From: Gammaproteobacteria bacterium
GTDB lineage: Bacteria > Pseudomonadota > Gammaproteobacteria > DSM-16500
DNA length: 5,372 nucleotides
Assembly (NCBI GenBank): GCA_004322325.1
Contig: SCTP01000020.1
Location: 1-5,372, forward strand
Direction: 5' to 3'
Both the position numbers and the translations under genes were made by a program. This document shows, piece after piece, positions 1-5,372 of this stretch. Positions within the stretch are counted from its first letter, which is position 1; the number at the start of each line of letters is the position of its first letter. The notes under the pieces are model-generated. The model saw nothing but the letters and a program-made list of their open reading frames with translations, did not search any database and was not told the DNA's origin.

Positions 1-2
1 AA

Positions 3-53
3 CAAGGATTAGCAGCGATTCAGGAGGGAGGTGTTTCCTTAAGAAAATCTTAA
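3..53 (+). CDS. Possible C-terminal end of an upstream protein (partial)
   Basis: One reading frame is open from the left edge to a TAA at 51-53 and encodes about 16 residues (QGLAAIQEGGVSLRKS). The composition is protein-like, and the gap of about 60 bases to the next gene would suit a gene running in the same direction. A second frame is also open, to 101-103, but its translation looks less natural. The fragment is too short to name a family. It is listed only because the window probably begins inside a gene, and it could be non-coding. Confidence 0.3.
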   Translation, partial: QGLAAIQEGGVSLRKS

Positions 54-59
54 GAAAAT
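38..59. repeat. Tandem 11-bp direct repeat
   Basis: The 11-mer CTTAAGAAAAT occurs twice with no gap (38-48 and 49-59). Each copy begins with the palindrome CTTAAG, so the pair also forms a short inverted repeat. It sits 57 bases before the start codon of the 498-aa gene and overlaps the possible end of an upstream frame. It could be a local duplication or a binding site in the promoter region. I see no convincing -35/-10 pair around it. Confidence 0.6.
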
Positions 60-115
60 TCAGCTATTCTCATGAAGGCCAAACTGGAAAGGCCACAACA
101 TAACAGGGAGCTTTT

Positions 116-1612
116 ATGGAATATAAACCACCATCGTTTGAAAAATTAGCTGAACGTGCAAAAAGCCATTCTTCTATTCATGCCACTATTCAAGTTTTAG
201 ATACCCCTCAAAAATCTGAAAGTTTATTAGGCGTGTATTTCTATCATCTACAAACTACGTCTCGGACTTTAAATGACGGTTATTTCTTTTCCACCCCCAA
301 TCCCGAATATACGGAGTTGAAAAACCACTTAGATATTACATCTTCTAATGAGCCTAATGCTGAAGATATGCTAAAAGCCCTCGTCACTACTTATGAGAAT
401 TACTTTGTTAAGCCACCTTCTTTACCTGATCATTTCACTTTAAACCATCATCTCGATAAAGAAAAAATGTTACATGTAACACGAGAACTCGTTGAAAAAG
501 CAGGTGCGGCTGGTACGAAATACATTCAAGTGATTGATGAAAAAATAATTGATGAGCAAGATCTCACTTTTTATCAAACTTATAAAAAGAAAAAATCAGA
601 AGAATTAAGTTATTATCACACTATCCGCTCTTATTTAACGCCACTACCTAAAAGTAATAGAGATTTTTACGCATTGTTAATTGAATGGATACAACATACT
701 TTTCCAGAAAAAGTAGAAAATTTTGATAGCATGAAAATTGGTGCTTATCTTTTTGTTATTCATTTAATTGATAAAGAATATAGCGTACCCGAATTATTTA
801 ACTACAGCACCTTACGTGCCATGTGTTGGGAAGAATTATGTGATCTTTGCAAAAATAAAAAAATTTTAATGAATGATGACGAAGTAATATTAAATTGTGT
901 TTCTACTTTTATGCTGTATTTCGAAAAATCTTATCCTCTTTTTAAAGACTATATTAAAGAGTTTTATAAAGATCATCCTATTTTGGCTTCTTTTGAAACT
1001 AAAATTGTTGACAGCCGAAATGAATTAACTGCCATGCGCGAGGCTTTAAAAAATCCTTCCTCTACTTTTTGGATATTCATTAAGATATTAGCTTTCGTGA
1101 TTTCGTCTCTTATTATTCCCACTGCTTTTATTGTTGGTAATACCGTCGGGCGTGTCATGGCTGAAACAACACTTTCTTATCACATTGCCAATTCACTTGG
1201 TAATAGCCTTGCCGCCATTAGTAGCCACTATTGTAAGCAAGTCAAGCCTTTTAGCGTTTTCGTTGCTCGCGATCTCGTTACCTCTACCGCCACTTGTGCT
1301 GCCGTCGTTCTGATGACAGGACTTAGTGAATTATTTACTTTATCTCTTATTTATGGAGTAGCTGGTTCTGCTTACCAGGGCGTTAAGTTAGCTTATAAAC
1401 TCGTGCATGATGGCGCAGAAGGAATACAATATCTCGCTTCACTTTGCATTGAATACTATAATTTAATTAAAACCCTTCCTAACGTGCCTGATTCACTGAA
1501 AAATAATCAGATTTATGAGATGGCACGTTGTTTTATGAAAATGGCACCCGAAGTTTTTTCTTCAAAAAATCCTTCGCCCGAACCAGCACCATCCACCTTG
1601 CACCCTGCTTAA
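116..1612 (+). CDS. Hypothetical protein, 498 aa, with two C-terminal hydrophobic segments
   Basis: I do not recognise this protein and cannot assign a function. The start is well supported: AGGGAG at 105-110 lies five bases before the ATG. There is no N-terminal signal peptide. Residues 1 to about 310 look soluble, charged and mostly helical, rich in Lys, Glu, Tyr and Phe. A strong hydrophobic segment follows at about 318-340 (FWIFIKILAFVISS...), and a second hydrophobic stretch at about 388-417 carries Glu405 in its middle. The protein ends in a Ser/Pro-rich tail (SSKNPSPEPAPSTLHPA). This plan of a large cytosolic-type domain followed by a membrane hairpin and a disordered tail is seen among type IV-secreted effectors of Legionellales, but it also fits an ordinary inner-membrane protein. 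No Walker, protease, kinase or ankyrin-type motif is visible. It is convergent with the lipoprotein gene and shares its terminator. It is surely a real gene given its length, its ribosome binding site and the stem-loop after its stop codon. Confidence 0.9.
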   Translation: MEYKPPSFEKLAERAKSHSSIHATIQVLDTPQKSESLLGVYFYHLQTTSRTLNDGYFFSTPNPEYTELKNHLDITSSNEPNAEDMLKALVTTYENYFVKPPSLPDHFTLNHHLDKEKMLHVTRELVEKAGAAGTKYIQVIDEKIIDEQDLTFYQTYKKKKSEELSYYHTIRSYLTPLPKSNRDFYALLIEWIQHTFPEKVENFDSMKIGAYLFVIHLIDKEYSVPELFNYSTLRAMCWEELCDLCKNKKILMNDDEVILNCVSTFMLYFEKSYPLFKDYIKEFYKDHPILASFETKIVDSRNELTAMREALKNPSSTFWIFIKILAFVISSLIIPTAFIVGNTVGRVMAETTLSYHIANSLGNSLAAISSHYCKQVKPFSVFVARDLVTSTATCAAVVLMTGLSELFTLSLIYGVAGSAYQGVKLAYKLVHDGAEGIQYLASLCIEYYNLIKTLPNVPDSLKNNQIYEMARCFMKMAPEVFSSKNPSPEPAPSTLHPA

Positions 1613-1619
1613 AATAAAA

Positions 1620-1647
1620 AAACAGCGCCTGATGAGAGGCGCTGTTT
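1620..1647. terminator. Bidirectional rho-independent terminator
   Basis: A perfect 11-bp stem (1620-1630 with 1637-1647, arm AAACAGCGCCT) encloses a 6-base loop, GATGAG. It lies between the stop codons of two convergent genes. Reading the - strand, the stem is followed by an almost pure T run (complement of 1611-1619), so it should terminate the lipoprotein gene efficiently. Reading the + strand, the arm ends in TTT followed by CATTTCC, a weaker tract, so termination of the 498-aa gene is probable but less strong. Confidence 0.9.
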
Positions 1648-1675
1648 CATTTCCGATTTAATAAGGAGAGAGGAA

Positions 1676-2146
1676 TTAAATCGTTTTCCAAGTACCATCT
1701 GACTGACGGCAAGCTGTACCGGTAACCACTTGCGATTTGCCGTTAATAATGGCTTTGGTCTTGAATTGACGGCAATAAGATTGGCTGCCACTCTGCATTG
1801 GATCACTCGTTGGAGTCACGGTGTAACGAGCACCGGTGTGTTTGTTTTTCCAATAAGAAGATTTATTGGTTTGGTTATTATTTAACGCATGGTAAGTCTT
1901 TTGCGTATCTGAACTTTCCATTGATTTACCAATACGATTCCCAACCAACGCACCAATCACCGCTCCTGCCCCGATAGCCACGACTTTACCTGCCCCACCG
2001 CCTATCGCACTACCCGCCAGACCACCGACAACCGCACCGGATACCGTACCAACTGTCTCATTTTGTTTCTGTGTATTAGTCGAGCAGGCCGCCACGCTAA
2101 TGCACGTTAAGATCACGATAAAAAACTTCATCAACATCGATTTCAT
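1676..2146 (-). CDS. Glycine-zipper outer-membrane lipoprotein (17 kDa surface antigen / Lpp0805-like)
   Basis: This is a small lipoprotein of 156 aa, close to the length of the Rickettsia 17 kDa antigen. The N-terminus has Lys7, a hydrophobic core and a lipobox VAAC with the acylated cysteine at 21. Ser at position +2 predicts sorting to the outer membrane. Residues 32-75 form a glycine zipper with Gly at every fourth position (33, 37, 41, 45, 49, 53, then 61, 65, 69, 73), as expected for a hairpin of two membrane-packing helices. The C-terminal part (about 98-156) carries the conserved pattern of this surface-protein family: Trp99, GARYTVTP, Cys125-Arg and a final ACRQSDGTWKTI with Cys146. 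The two cysteines could form a disulfide in the periplasm. AAGGAG (plus-strand positions 2155-2160) lies eight bases before the ATG and supports this start over Met4 or Met6. The exact role of such proteins is poorly defined, and an envelope structural or surface-antigen function is the usual annotation. The gene is monocistronic, with its own promoter and a strong terminator. Confidence 0.93.
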   Translation of the reverse strand: MKSMLMKFFIVILTCISVAACSTNTQKQNETVGTVSGAVVGGLAGSAIGGGAGKVVAIGAGAVIGALVGNRIGKSMESSDTQKTYHALNNNQTNKSSYWKNKHTGARYTVTPTSDPMQSGSQSYCRQFKTKAIINGKSQVVTGTACRQSDGTWKTI

Positions 2147-2174
2147 AGCAGAAACTCCTTGTTCATAATGTCCA

Positions 2175-2202
2175 TTTATATTAAGAGAGAATATTCTGTC
2201 TG
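2175..2202 (-). promoter_or_regulatory. Candidate sigma-70 promoter of the lipoprotein gene
   Basis: On the - strand, CAGACA (2197-2202, four of six to TTGACA) and TATAAA (2175-2180, five of six to TATAAT) are separated by 16 bases. Transcription would start near 2168, giving a leader of about 22 bases that contains the AAGGAG ribosome binding site. The call comes from consensus matching only, in an AT-rich region where chance matches are common. Confidence 0.5.
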
Positions 2203-2255
2203 ACTACTTAGGGTTAATACTAACGAGATTGAGATTGTACATAGTTTAAAATTAA

Positions 2256-2282
2256 TTGCATTATTTGGTAATCTACTATACT
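2256..2282 (+). promoter_or_regulatory. Candidate promoter of the ABC transporter gene, very close to the start codon
   Basis: TATACT at 2277-2282 matches the -10 consensus at five of six positions. TTGCAT at 2256-2261 is a weak -35 with a short 15-base spacer. Transcription from this -10 would begin around 2289, only about four bases before the ATG at 2293, so the mRNA would be leaderless or nearly so. The lack of any Shine-Dalgarno sequence fits this. An alternative is a promoter further upstream in the 146-bp divergent region, which would leave the missing ribosome binding site unexplained. Confidence 0.4.
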
Positions 2283-2294
2283 ATAAAGCTTTAT
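2283..2294. promoter_or_regulatory. Perfect 12-bp palindrome overlapping the transporter start codon
   Basis: ATAAAGCTTTAT reads the same on both strands and covers the first two bases of the ATG at 2293. It begins directly after the candidate -10 box, where a bound repressor would block transcription initiation. It has no loop, so an RNA hairpin is unlikely and a DNA operator is the more natural reading. No regulator gene is present in the window. Chance occurrence in AT-rich DNA is possible. Confidence 0.35.
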
Positions 2295-4059
2295 GAACTT
2301 ACCCAAAACCACGTTTAAATTTATCCTGCATTTTATTTATCAGCAATGGCTTAAATTTTTTATTTTAATCTTTGCCTTTGTGGTCATGGCTGTAAGCGAT
2401 ACGCTTTTTCCTTATTTTCTCAAGCGTATTATTAACACCGTCGCTACTTATCACGGTGACCCCTCAGGTATCTATCGAGCCGCAGCAGAGCCAATTCTCT
2501 TGCTGATCTTATTTTGGTTTGGTGCAGAATTTTTCATGCGCTTACAAGGCATTTTGCAAATTTATACTTTTCCTCGATTTCGTGCGTCCATTCGTGCTGC
2601 TGTCTTTGATTACGTCAAAGCCCATTCGCACGAATATTTTGCTAATCATTTCGCTGGCAGTATTGCGAAAAAATTGTCCGACTTACCTACCAGCTGCCAA
2701 TCTATCATTGAAATTATCGGCTTTCAATTTGTGACAGCCGCCACAGGTATTATCCTTGTCACCATCATGATGTGGCTAACCAATCCTTGGTTTGCGCTTA
2801 TTTTAATCGCCTGGTTAGCTATTCACTTAATCATTACGATATTATTTTTACAGCACGGCAATGCCTTATGGGAAACTCACTCCAATGCTGTTTCCGTGCT
2901 AAATGGTAAAATTGTCGATACATTTACCAACATGCTCAATGTCCGCCTGTTCGCGCGAGGCGATTATGAAACCCACTACCTCAAACCCTTTCAAGCAGAT
3001 GAAATTGCGAAAGACCAGAAAGCGGCATGGATAGTGGAAATCATGCGTATTGGTTTGAGCGTGAATGGATTACTCTTAATTTCTGGGATGCTTTTTACTT
3101 TATTATATGGCTGGGCGCATCAATGGGTGACCATCGGTGATTTTACACAAGTAGCGATGCAATCTTTTTGGATACTGGGTTGGGTTTGGCATGTGAGTTT
3201 TCAACTGACCATTTTTGCGCGCGAATCCGGCACCGTCAGTAATGGCTTGAGTTTAGTGCGGAAAGGCCATGATTTAGTCGATAAGAAAACTGCTCATCCG
3301 ATTAACATTCATCAAGGTGAAATCCGCTTTGAAAATGTTACCTTTGCTTATCAAAAGAATCGCTTAGTATTTGACAATTTAAATGTGACGATTCCTGCTG
3401 GACAAAAAGTGGGATTGGTGGGTTTTTCGGGTTCTGGAAAATCAACGTTTGTTAATTTAATTTTACGTTTTCACGATTTGCAATCTGGACATATTTTGAT
3501 TGATGGACAAGATATAACTGACGTCACGCAAAATTCGCTGCGCGCTCAAGTGGCAATGATTCCGCAAGAACCGGCTTTGTTTCACCGCACACTCATGGAA
3601 AATATCCGCTACGGGCGCTTAGATGCCTCGGAGGAAACGATTTTGCATGCTTCTCGATTAGCACATTGTCATGAGTTTATTGAAAAGTTAGATGAAGGTT
3701 ATCAATCATTAGTCGGTGAACGCGGCATTAAACTATCAGGCGGTCAGCGCCAGCGTATCGCTATCGCACGTGCGATGGTGAAAAATGCGCCCATTCTAAT
3801 TTTAGATGAAGCGACTTCTTCGCTAGATTCAGTCACAGAAAAATTGATCCAAGACAGTTTACATCATCTTATGCGTAACAAAACAACCATCGTCATTGCG
3901 CATCGTCTATCAACATTGACAGACATGGACAGGATTTTAGTTTTCCATAAAGGTCAGATTATTGAAGAAGGCACGAAAGAAAGCTTGCTGCAAAAGAATG
4001 GACATTTTACGAAGTTGTGGAATATGCAGACGGATGGATTCTTGCCGGAAGATGAATAA
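2293..4059 (+). CDS. ABC transporter half-unit, permease fused to ATPase (type I exporter fold)
   Basis: This 588-aa inner-membrane half-transporter is expected to work as a homodimer or heterodimer and to export a substrate using ATP. The membrane domain has six hydrophobic segments, at about 21-43, 67-87, 144-162, 166-186, 253-274 and 284-308. The ATPase domain (about 341-575) is complete: A-loop Tyr353, Walker A GFSGSGKST at 377-385 with Lys383, Q-loop Gln425, signature LSGGQ at 481-485, Walker B ILILDE with Asp505 and catalytic Glu506, D-loop SLD at 510-512 and switch His537. Length and order match the MsbA / multidrug exporter (ABCB-like) class. The substrate cannot be read from the sequence, and there is no peptidase domain or secretion partner nearby. 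An in-frame TAA at 2284-2286 rules out any upstream start, yet the ATG has no Shine-Dalgarno sequence. The gene is divergent from the lipoprotein gene. A small membrane-protein gene follows 39 bases later on the same strand and may be co-transcribed. Confidence 0.95.
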   Translation: MNLPKTTFKFILHFIYQQWLKFFILIFAFVVMAVSDTLFPYFLKRIINTVATYHGDPSGIYRAAAEPILLLILFWFGAEFFMRLQGILQIYTFPRFRASIRAAVFDYVKAHSHEYFANHFAGSIAKKLSDLPTSCQSIIEIIGFQFVTAATGIILVTIMMWLTNPWFALILIAWLAIHLIITILFLQHGNALWETHSNAVSVLNGKIVDTFTNMLNVRLFARGDYETHYLKPFQADEIAKDQKAAWIVEIMRIGLSVNGLLLISGMLFTLLYGWAHQWVTIGDFTQVAMQSFWILGWVWHVSFQLTIFARESGTVSNGLSLVRKGHDLVDKKTAHPINIHQGEIRFENVTFAYQKNRLVFDNLNVTIPAGQKVGLVGFSGSGKSTFVNLILRFHDLQSGHILIDGQDITDVTQNSLRAQVAMIPQEPALFHRTLMENIRYGRLDASEETILHASRLAHCHEFIEKLDEGYQSLVGERGIKLSGGQRQRIAIARAMVKNAPILILDEATSSLDSVTEKLIQDSLHHLMRNKTTIVIAHRLSTLTDMDRILVFHKGQIIEEGTKESLLQKNGHFTKLWNMQTDGFLPEDE

Positions 4060-4067
4060 TGTATAAT
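4042..4067 (+). promoter_or_regulatory. Candidate internal promoter of the small membrane-protein gene
   Basis: A perfect TATAAT lies at 4062-4067, three bases after the transporter stop codon. TTGCCG at 4042-4047 matches four of six -35 positions, but with a short 14-base spacer. A start near 4074 would give a leader of about 25 bases including the AAGGAG site. It may let the downstream gene be expressed apart from the transporter. The poor spacing makes the call tentative. Confidence 0.4.
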
Positions 4068-4098
4068 ACTCAAAGTTCACTGATAAGGAGACTAAGTC

Positions 4099-4380
4099 AT
4101 GCTGCTATTCCACACTGCCTTACCACTTGGATTGCTTGCTTTAACAGGCGGTTTAGCCTTATACATTTGGGGCAAGCGTAACGAAGGGGTTGGTACCTGC
4201 ACAGCAAAAGCATTTGGGTTGATTATTGTGGTACTTTCTATTTTAGAACTCACTTGCTTATTTTTTACTGGACTTCGATTCTGGGAATATCGGCATTCCG
4301 TCGGCCGAGGACCCATGGAAATGCACATGCAAACGATGGAAACCGCTCAGCCGCCGATGCCAGAAAAGTCGAAACATTAA
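4099..4380 (+). CDS. Small two-helix membrane protein of unknown function, 93 aa
   Basis: I do not recognise the family. AAGGAG at 4085-4090, eight bases before the ATG, is an excellent ribosome binding site and fixes the start. Two hydrophobic helices lie at about 5-24 and 38-59, joined by a short positively charged loop (GKRNEGVG). By the positive-inside rule the loop is probably cytoplasmic and both termini periplasmic, although basic residues after helix two (Arg60, Arg65) blur this. The C-terminal tail from residue 64 is polar and contains a Met/His cluster (MEMHMQTM at 73-80, plus His66 and His93), which could bind a metal, though this is speculation. Cys34 and Cys53 are present. The gene lies 39 bases downstream of the ABC transporter on the same strand. 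It could be an accessory subunit, or simply an independent gene, since a -10 hexamer lies in the gap. A stem-loop follows the stop. Confidence 0.85.
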   Translation: MLLFHTALPLGLLALTGGLALYIWGKRNEGVGTCTAKAFGLIIVVLSILELTCLFFTGLRFWEYRHSVGRGPMEMHMQTMETAQPPMPEKSKH

Positions 4381-4388
4381 TGCTATCC

Positions 4389-4423
4389 ACGTGCCATCCA
4401 TGCTTAAATGCTGGATGGCATGT
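4389..4423. terminator. Stem-loop between convergent genes, probable terminator
   Basis: A 12-bp stem (4389-4400 with 4412-4423, one G-T pair, core TGCCATCCA / TGGATGGCA) encloses an 11-base loop. It fills most of the 51-bp gap between the stop of the small membrane-protein gene and the stop of queF. Neither side has a strong T run: the + side continues TGGAATATTTATTG, and the - side is not T-rich. It is therefore a weaker terminator than the one at 1620-1647, and may instead protect 3' ends from exonucleases. Confidence 0.65.
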
Positions 4424-4431
4424 TGGAATAT

Positions 4432-5262
4432 TTATTGTCGCGATAATCTTATGTTGGGTATCGGTTGTACCACAGGTTTGGTAGATCGATACGAATTGAT
4501 ATCAATTCCCCCTCTACGCGTTGAACGCCCATACACGGTTAATTCTTCGGGTTGGCATCGCTGTAAGATGTGCATGAATATTTTTTCTATGCACTGCTCA
4601 TGGAATTCATTGCAATTTCTGAAAGAGACAATATAACGTAACAATCCTTCATGATTAATTTTCTTTCCTTTATAAGTGATTTGCACACTGCACCAATCCG
4701 GTTGATTCGTCACGAGGCAATTGGATTTTAATAAATCAGAATATACTGTTTCCTGGACAACCTGATCATCTGTTTTTAAGAAAGAAGGATCAACGGTATA
4801 AATAGAACATTCAATATCTAAATGATCGATGCAAATGCCTTCTAGGACAGGCGATAATTTTTCTTCCTTCATTTTATCGAGTGGCATGATGTTCACTGTC
4901 ACGGGCGCATGAATGCGCGCTTCAATATCTTGCTTTACTAACGCAGCGACGGTGGCAGCGTCTTTAAATTGAGTGTTATTAAACGAGTTAAAATAAAGTT
5001 TCATGGATTTTGATTCAATGATATTCACGGATTCGCAGCCATAAATAATTTCTGCTAACGCCACCACCGGTTTACCTTTCTCATTCAGCCAAGATACTTC
5101 ATAGTGATTCCATAAGTCGCAACCGAAAAAAGGTAATTTTCCTTGCACACCGATCTCATCACGCTTAGGCTGTCTCGGAATCGGGTAAAGCTTGTCGGGG
5201 CTATAATGAGCATCATAAGCAGTCTTTTTGCCTAGCTCAGATTGTTCAGGGATATAGGACAT
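4432..5262 (-). CDS. queF: NADPH-dependent 7-cyano-7-deazaguanine reductase (long form)
   Basis: QueF reduces the nitrile of preQ0 to the aminomethyl group of preQ1 using two NADPH, the step before insertion into tRNA by Tgt in queuosine synthesis. It acts in the cytoplasm. At 276 aa this is the long, two-domain form known from E. coli (about 282 aa). The family signature ESKSMKLYFNSFN is at 83-95. The catalytic cysteine, in SNCLVTNQPDW, is Cys182, and the proton-donating aspartate is Asp189, with the same spacing of seven as in the E. coli enzyme. The substrate-binding pair His221-Glu222 is in FHEQC, and the C-terminal RRGGIDIN motif follows at about 250. All key residues are present, so the enzyme should be active. 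One local difference is Cys191, where I recall E. coli having Gly. The start at 5262 fits the family length, but its ribosome binding site is weak (AAAGAGAC, plus-strand positions 5272-5279). No other queuosine gene is in the window. Confidence 0.97.
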   Translation of the reverse strand: MSYIPEQSELGKKTAYDAHYSPDKLYPIPRQPKRDEIGVQGKLPFFGCDLWNHYEVSWLNEKGKPVVALAEIIYGCESVNIIESKSMKLYFNSFNNTQFKDAATVAALVKQDIEARIHAPVTVNIMPLDKMKEEKLSPVLEGICIDHLDIECSIYTVDPSFLKTDDQVVQETVYSDLLKSNCLVTNQPDWCSVQITYKGKKINHEGLLRYIVSFRNCNEFHEQCIEKIFMHILQRCQPEELTVYGRSTRRGGIDINSYRSTKPVVQPIPNIRLSRQ

Positions 5263-5295
5263 ATTTTAATTGTCTCTTTCTCAGTTTGGGCGAAA

Positions 5296-5324
5296 ATTTT
5301 ACTATGATTTGGCGTCCAGTTCCA
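5296..5324 (-). promoter_or_regulatory. Candidate promoter of queF
   Basis: On the - strand, TAAAAT (5296-5301, five of six to the -10 consensus) lies 17 bases after TGGAAC (5319-5324, three of six to the -35). Transcription would start near 5289 and give a leader of about 27 bases. That leader shows no C-rich hairpin loop with A-rich tail, so I see no preQ1 riboswitch in it. The support is consensus matching only. Confidence 0.4.
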
Positions 5325-5330
5325 GTGGAC
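5314..5330. repeat. Short inverted and tandem repeat over the queF -35 region
   Basis: GTCCA (5314-5318) and TGGAC (5326-5330) form a 5-bp inverted repeat with a 7-base spacer, and TCCAGT is repeated in tandem at 5315-5326. The element covers the proposed -35 box of queF, so it could be an operator. It is short enough to be chance. I see no supported gene in the remaining 42 bases to the right edge. Confidence 0.3.
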
Positions 5331-5372
5331 TTCTGAAAATAACCAATGCTATCTTTCTTAAGTATTTTAGAT

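Noticed and set aside
973..1313. Short open frames on both strands inside the 498-aa gene (973-1158 minus, 1131-1313 plus)
   Set aside because: Both lie entirely inside a long, well-supported gene, have no ribosome binding site I can see and give low-complexity translations. They are shadows.
1609..1806. Open frame on the minus strand covering the terminator and the end of the lipoprotein gene
   Set aside because: It runs through the strong stem-loop at 1620-1647 and overlaps the lipoprotein gene in another frame, with no start signal of its own.
2225..2236. Tandem GAGATT repeat in the divergent intergenic region
   Set aside because: It is two copies of a hexamer only, outside both proposed promoters, and easily due to chance.
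2519..2734. Open frame inside the ABC transporter gene
   Set aside because: It is an alternative frame of the transmembrane-coding region with no ribosome binding site and no family resemblance.
2293..4059. Naming the transporter MsbA (lipid A flippase)
   Set aside because: The fold and length fit, but no lptK or other lipid A gene is adjacent, and the membrane domain cannot be assigned to a substrate by eye.
4092..4328. Minus-strand open frame opposite the small membrane-protein gene
   Set aside because: The plus-strand gene has an excellent ribosome binding site and a sensible two-helix product. The antisense frame has neither.
4254..4636. Plus-strand open frames overlapping the small gene's end and the queF 3' end (4254-4484, 4391-4636)
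   Set aside because: They cross the convergent stem-loop and run antisense to queF, whose coding sequence is certain.
5263..5295. Possible preQ1 riboswitch in the queF leader
   Set aside because: The leader is only about 27 bases and shows no hairpin with a C-rich loop followed by an A-rich pairing tail.
5346..5372. ATG at 5346 open to the right edge as the start of a divergent gene
   Set aside because: Only nine codons are visible and no ribosome binding site precedes it.

Overview
The window looks like ordinary chromosomal DNA from an AT-rich gammaproteobacterium. The best guess is the Legionellales (Legionella, Coxiella and relatives). This rests on low G+C by eye, a long-form (E. coli-type, about 280 aa) QueF, a glycine-zipper lipoprotein of the Rickettsia 17 kDa / Lpp0805 type, and a large unrecognised protein of the sort common in host-associated members of that order. 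The organism is an inference, because no marker gene is present.

Layout, left to right. (1) A possible tail of an upstream reading frame at the left edge, overlapping an 11-bp tandem repeat. (2) A 498-aa protein of unknown function on the + strand, with a large soluble N-terminal part, two hydrophobic segments and a proline-rich tail. (3) A strong stem-loop that acts as terminator between this gene and a convergent small gene. (4) That small gene, on the - strand, encodes a 156-aa outer-membrane-type lipoprotein with a textbook glycine zipper. (5) A divergent promoter region of about 146 bp. (6) A 588-aa ABC half-transporter of the exporter type on the + strand, complete in all nucleotide-binding motifs. 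Its start codon has no Shine-Dalgarno sequence and lies inside a perfect 12-bp palindrome just after a good -10 box. (7) A 93-aa two-helix membrane protein on the + strand, 39 bp behind the transporter, with a good ribosome binding site and a perfect -10 hexamer of its own. (8) A stem-loop between convergent genes. (9) queF on the - strand, encoding the NADPH-dependent nitrile reductase that makes preQ1 for queuosine tRNA modification. (10) The queF promoter region, which runs to the right edge.

The genes do not form one pathway. The likely co-expressed pair is the transporter and the small membrane protein behind it. The lipoprotein, transporter and 498-aa protein are all envelope-associated or possibly so, while queF is an isolated housekeeping gene. 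I see no mobile element, CRISPR array, tRNA or rRNA. I found no clear evidence of a new multi-gene system. The items most worth a second look are the unrecognised 498-aa protein, the probable leaderless start of the transporter with its palindrome, and the transporter-linked small membrane protein.
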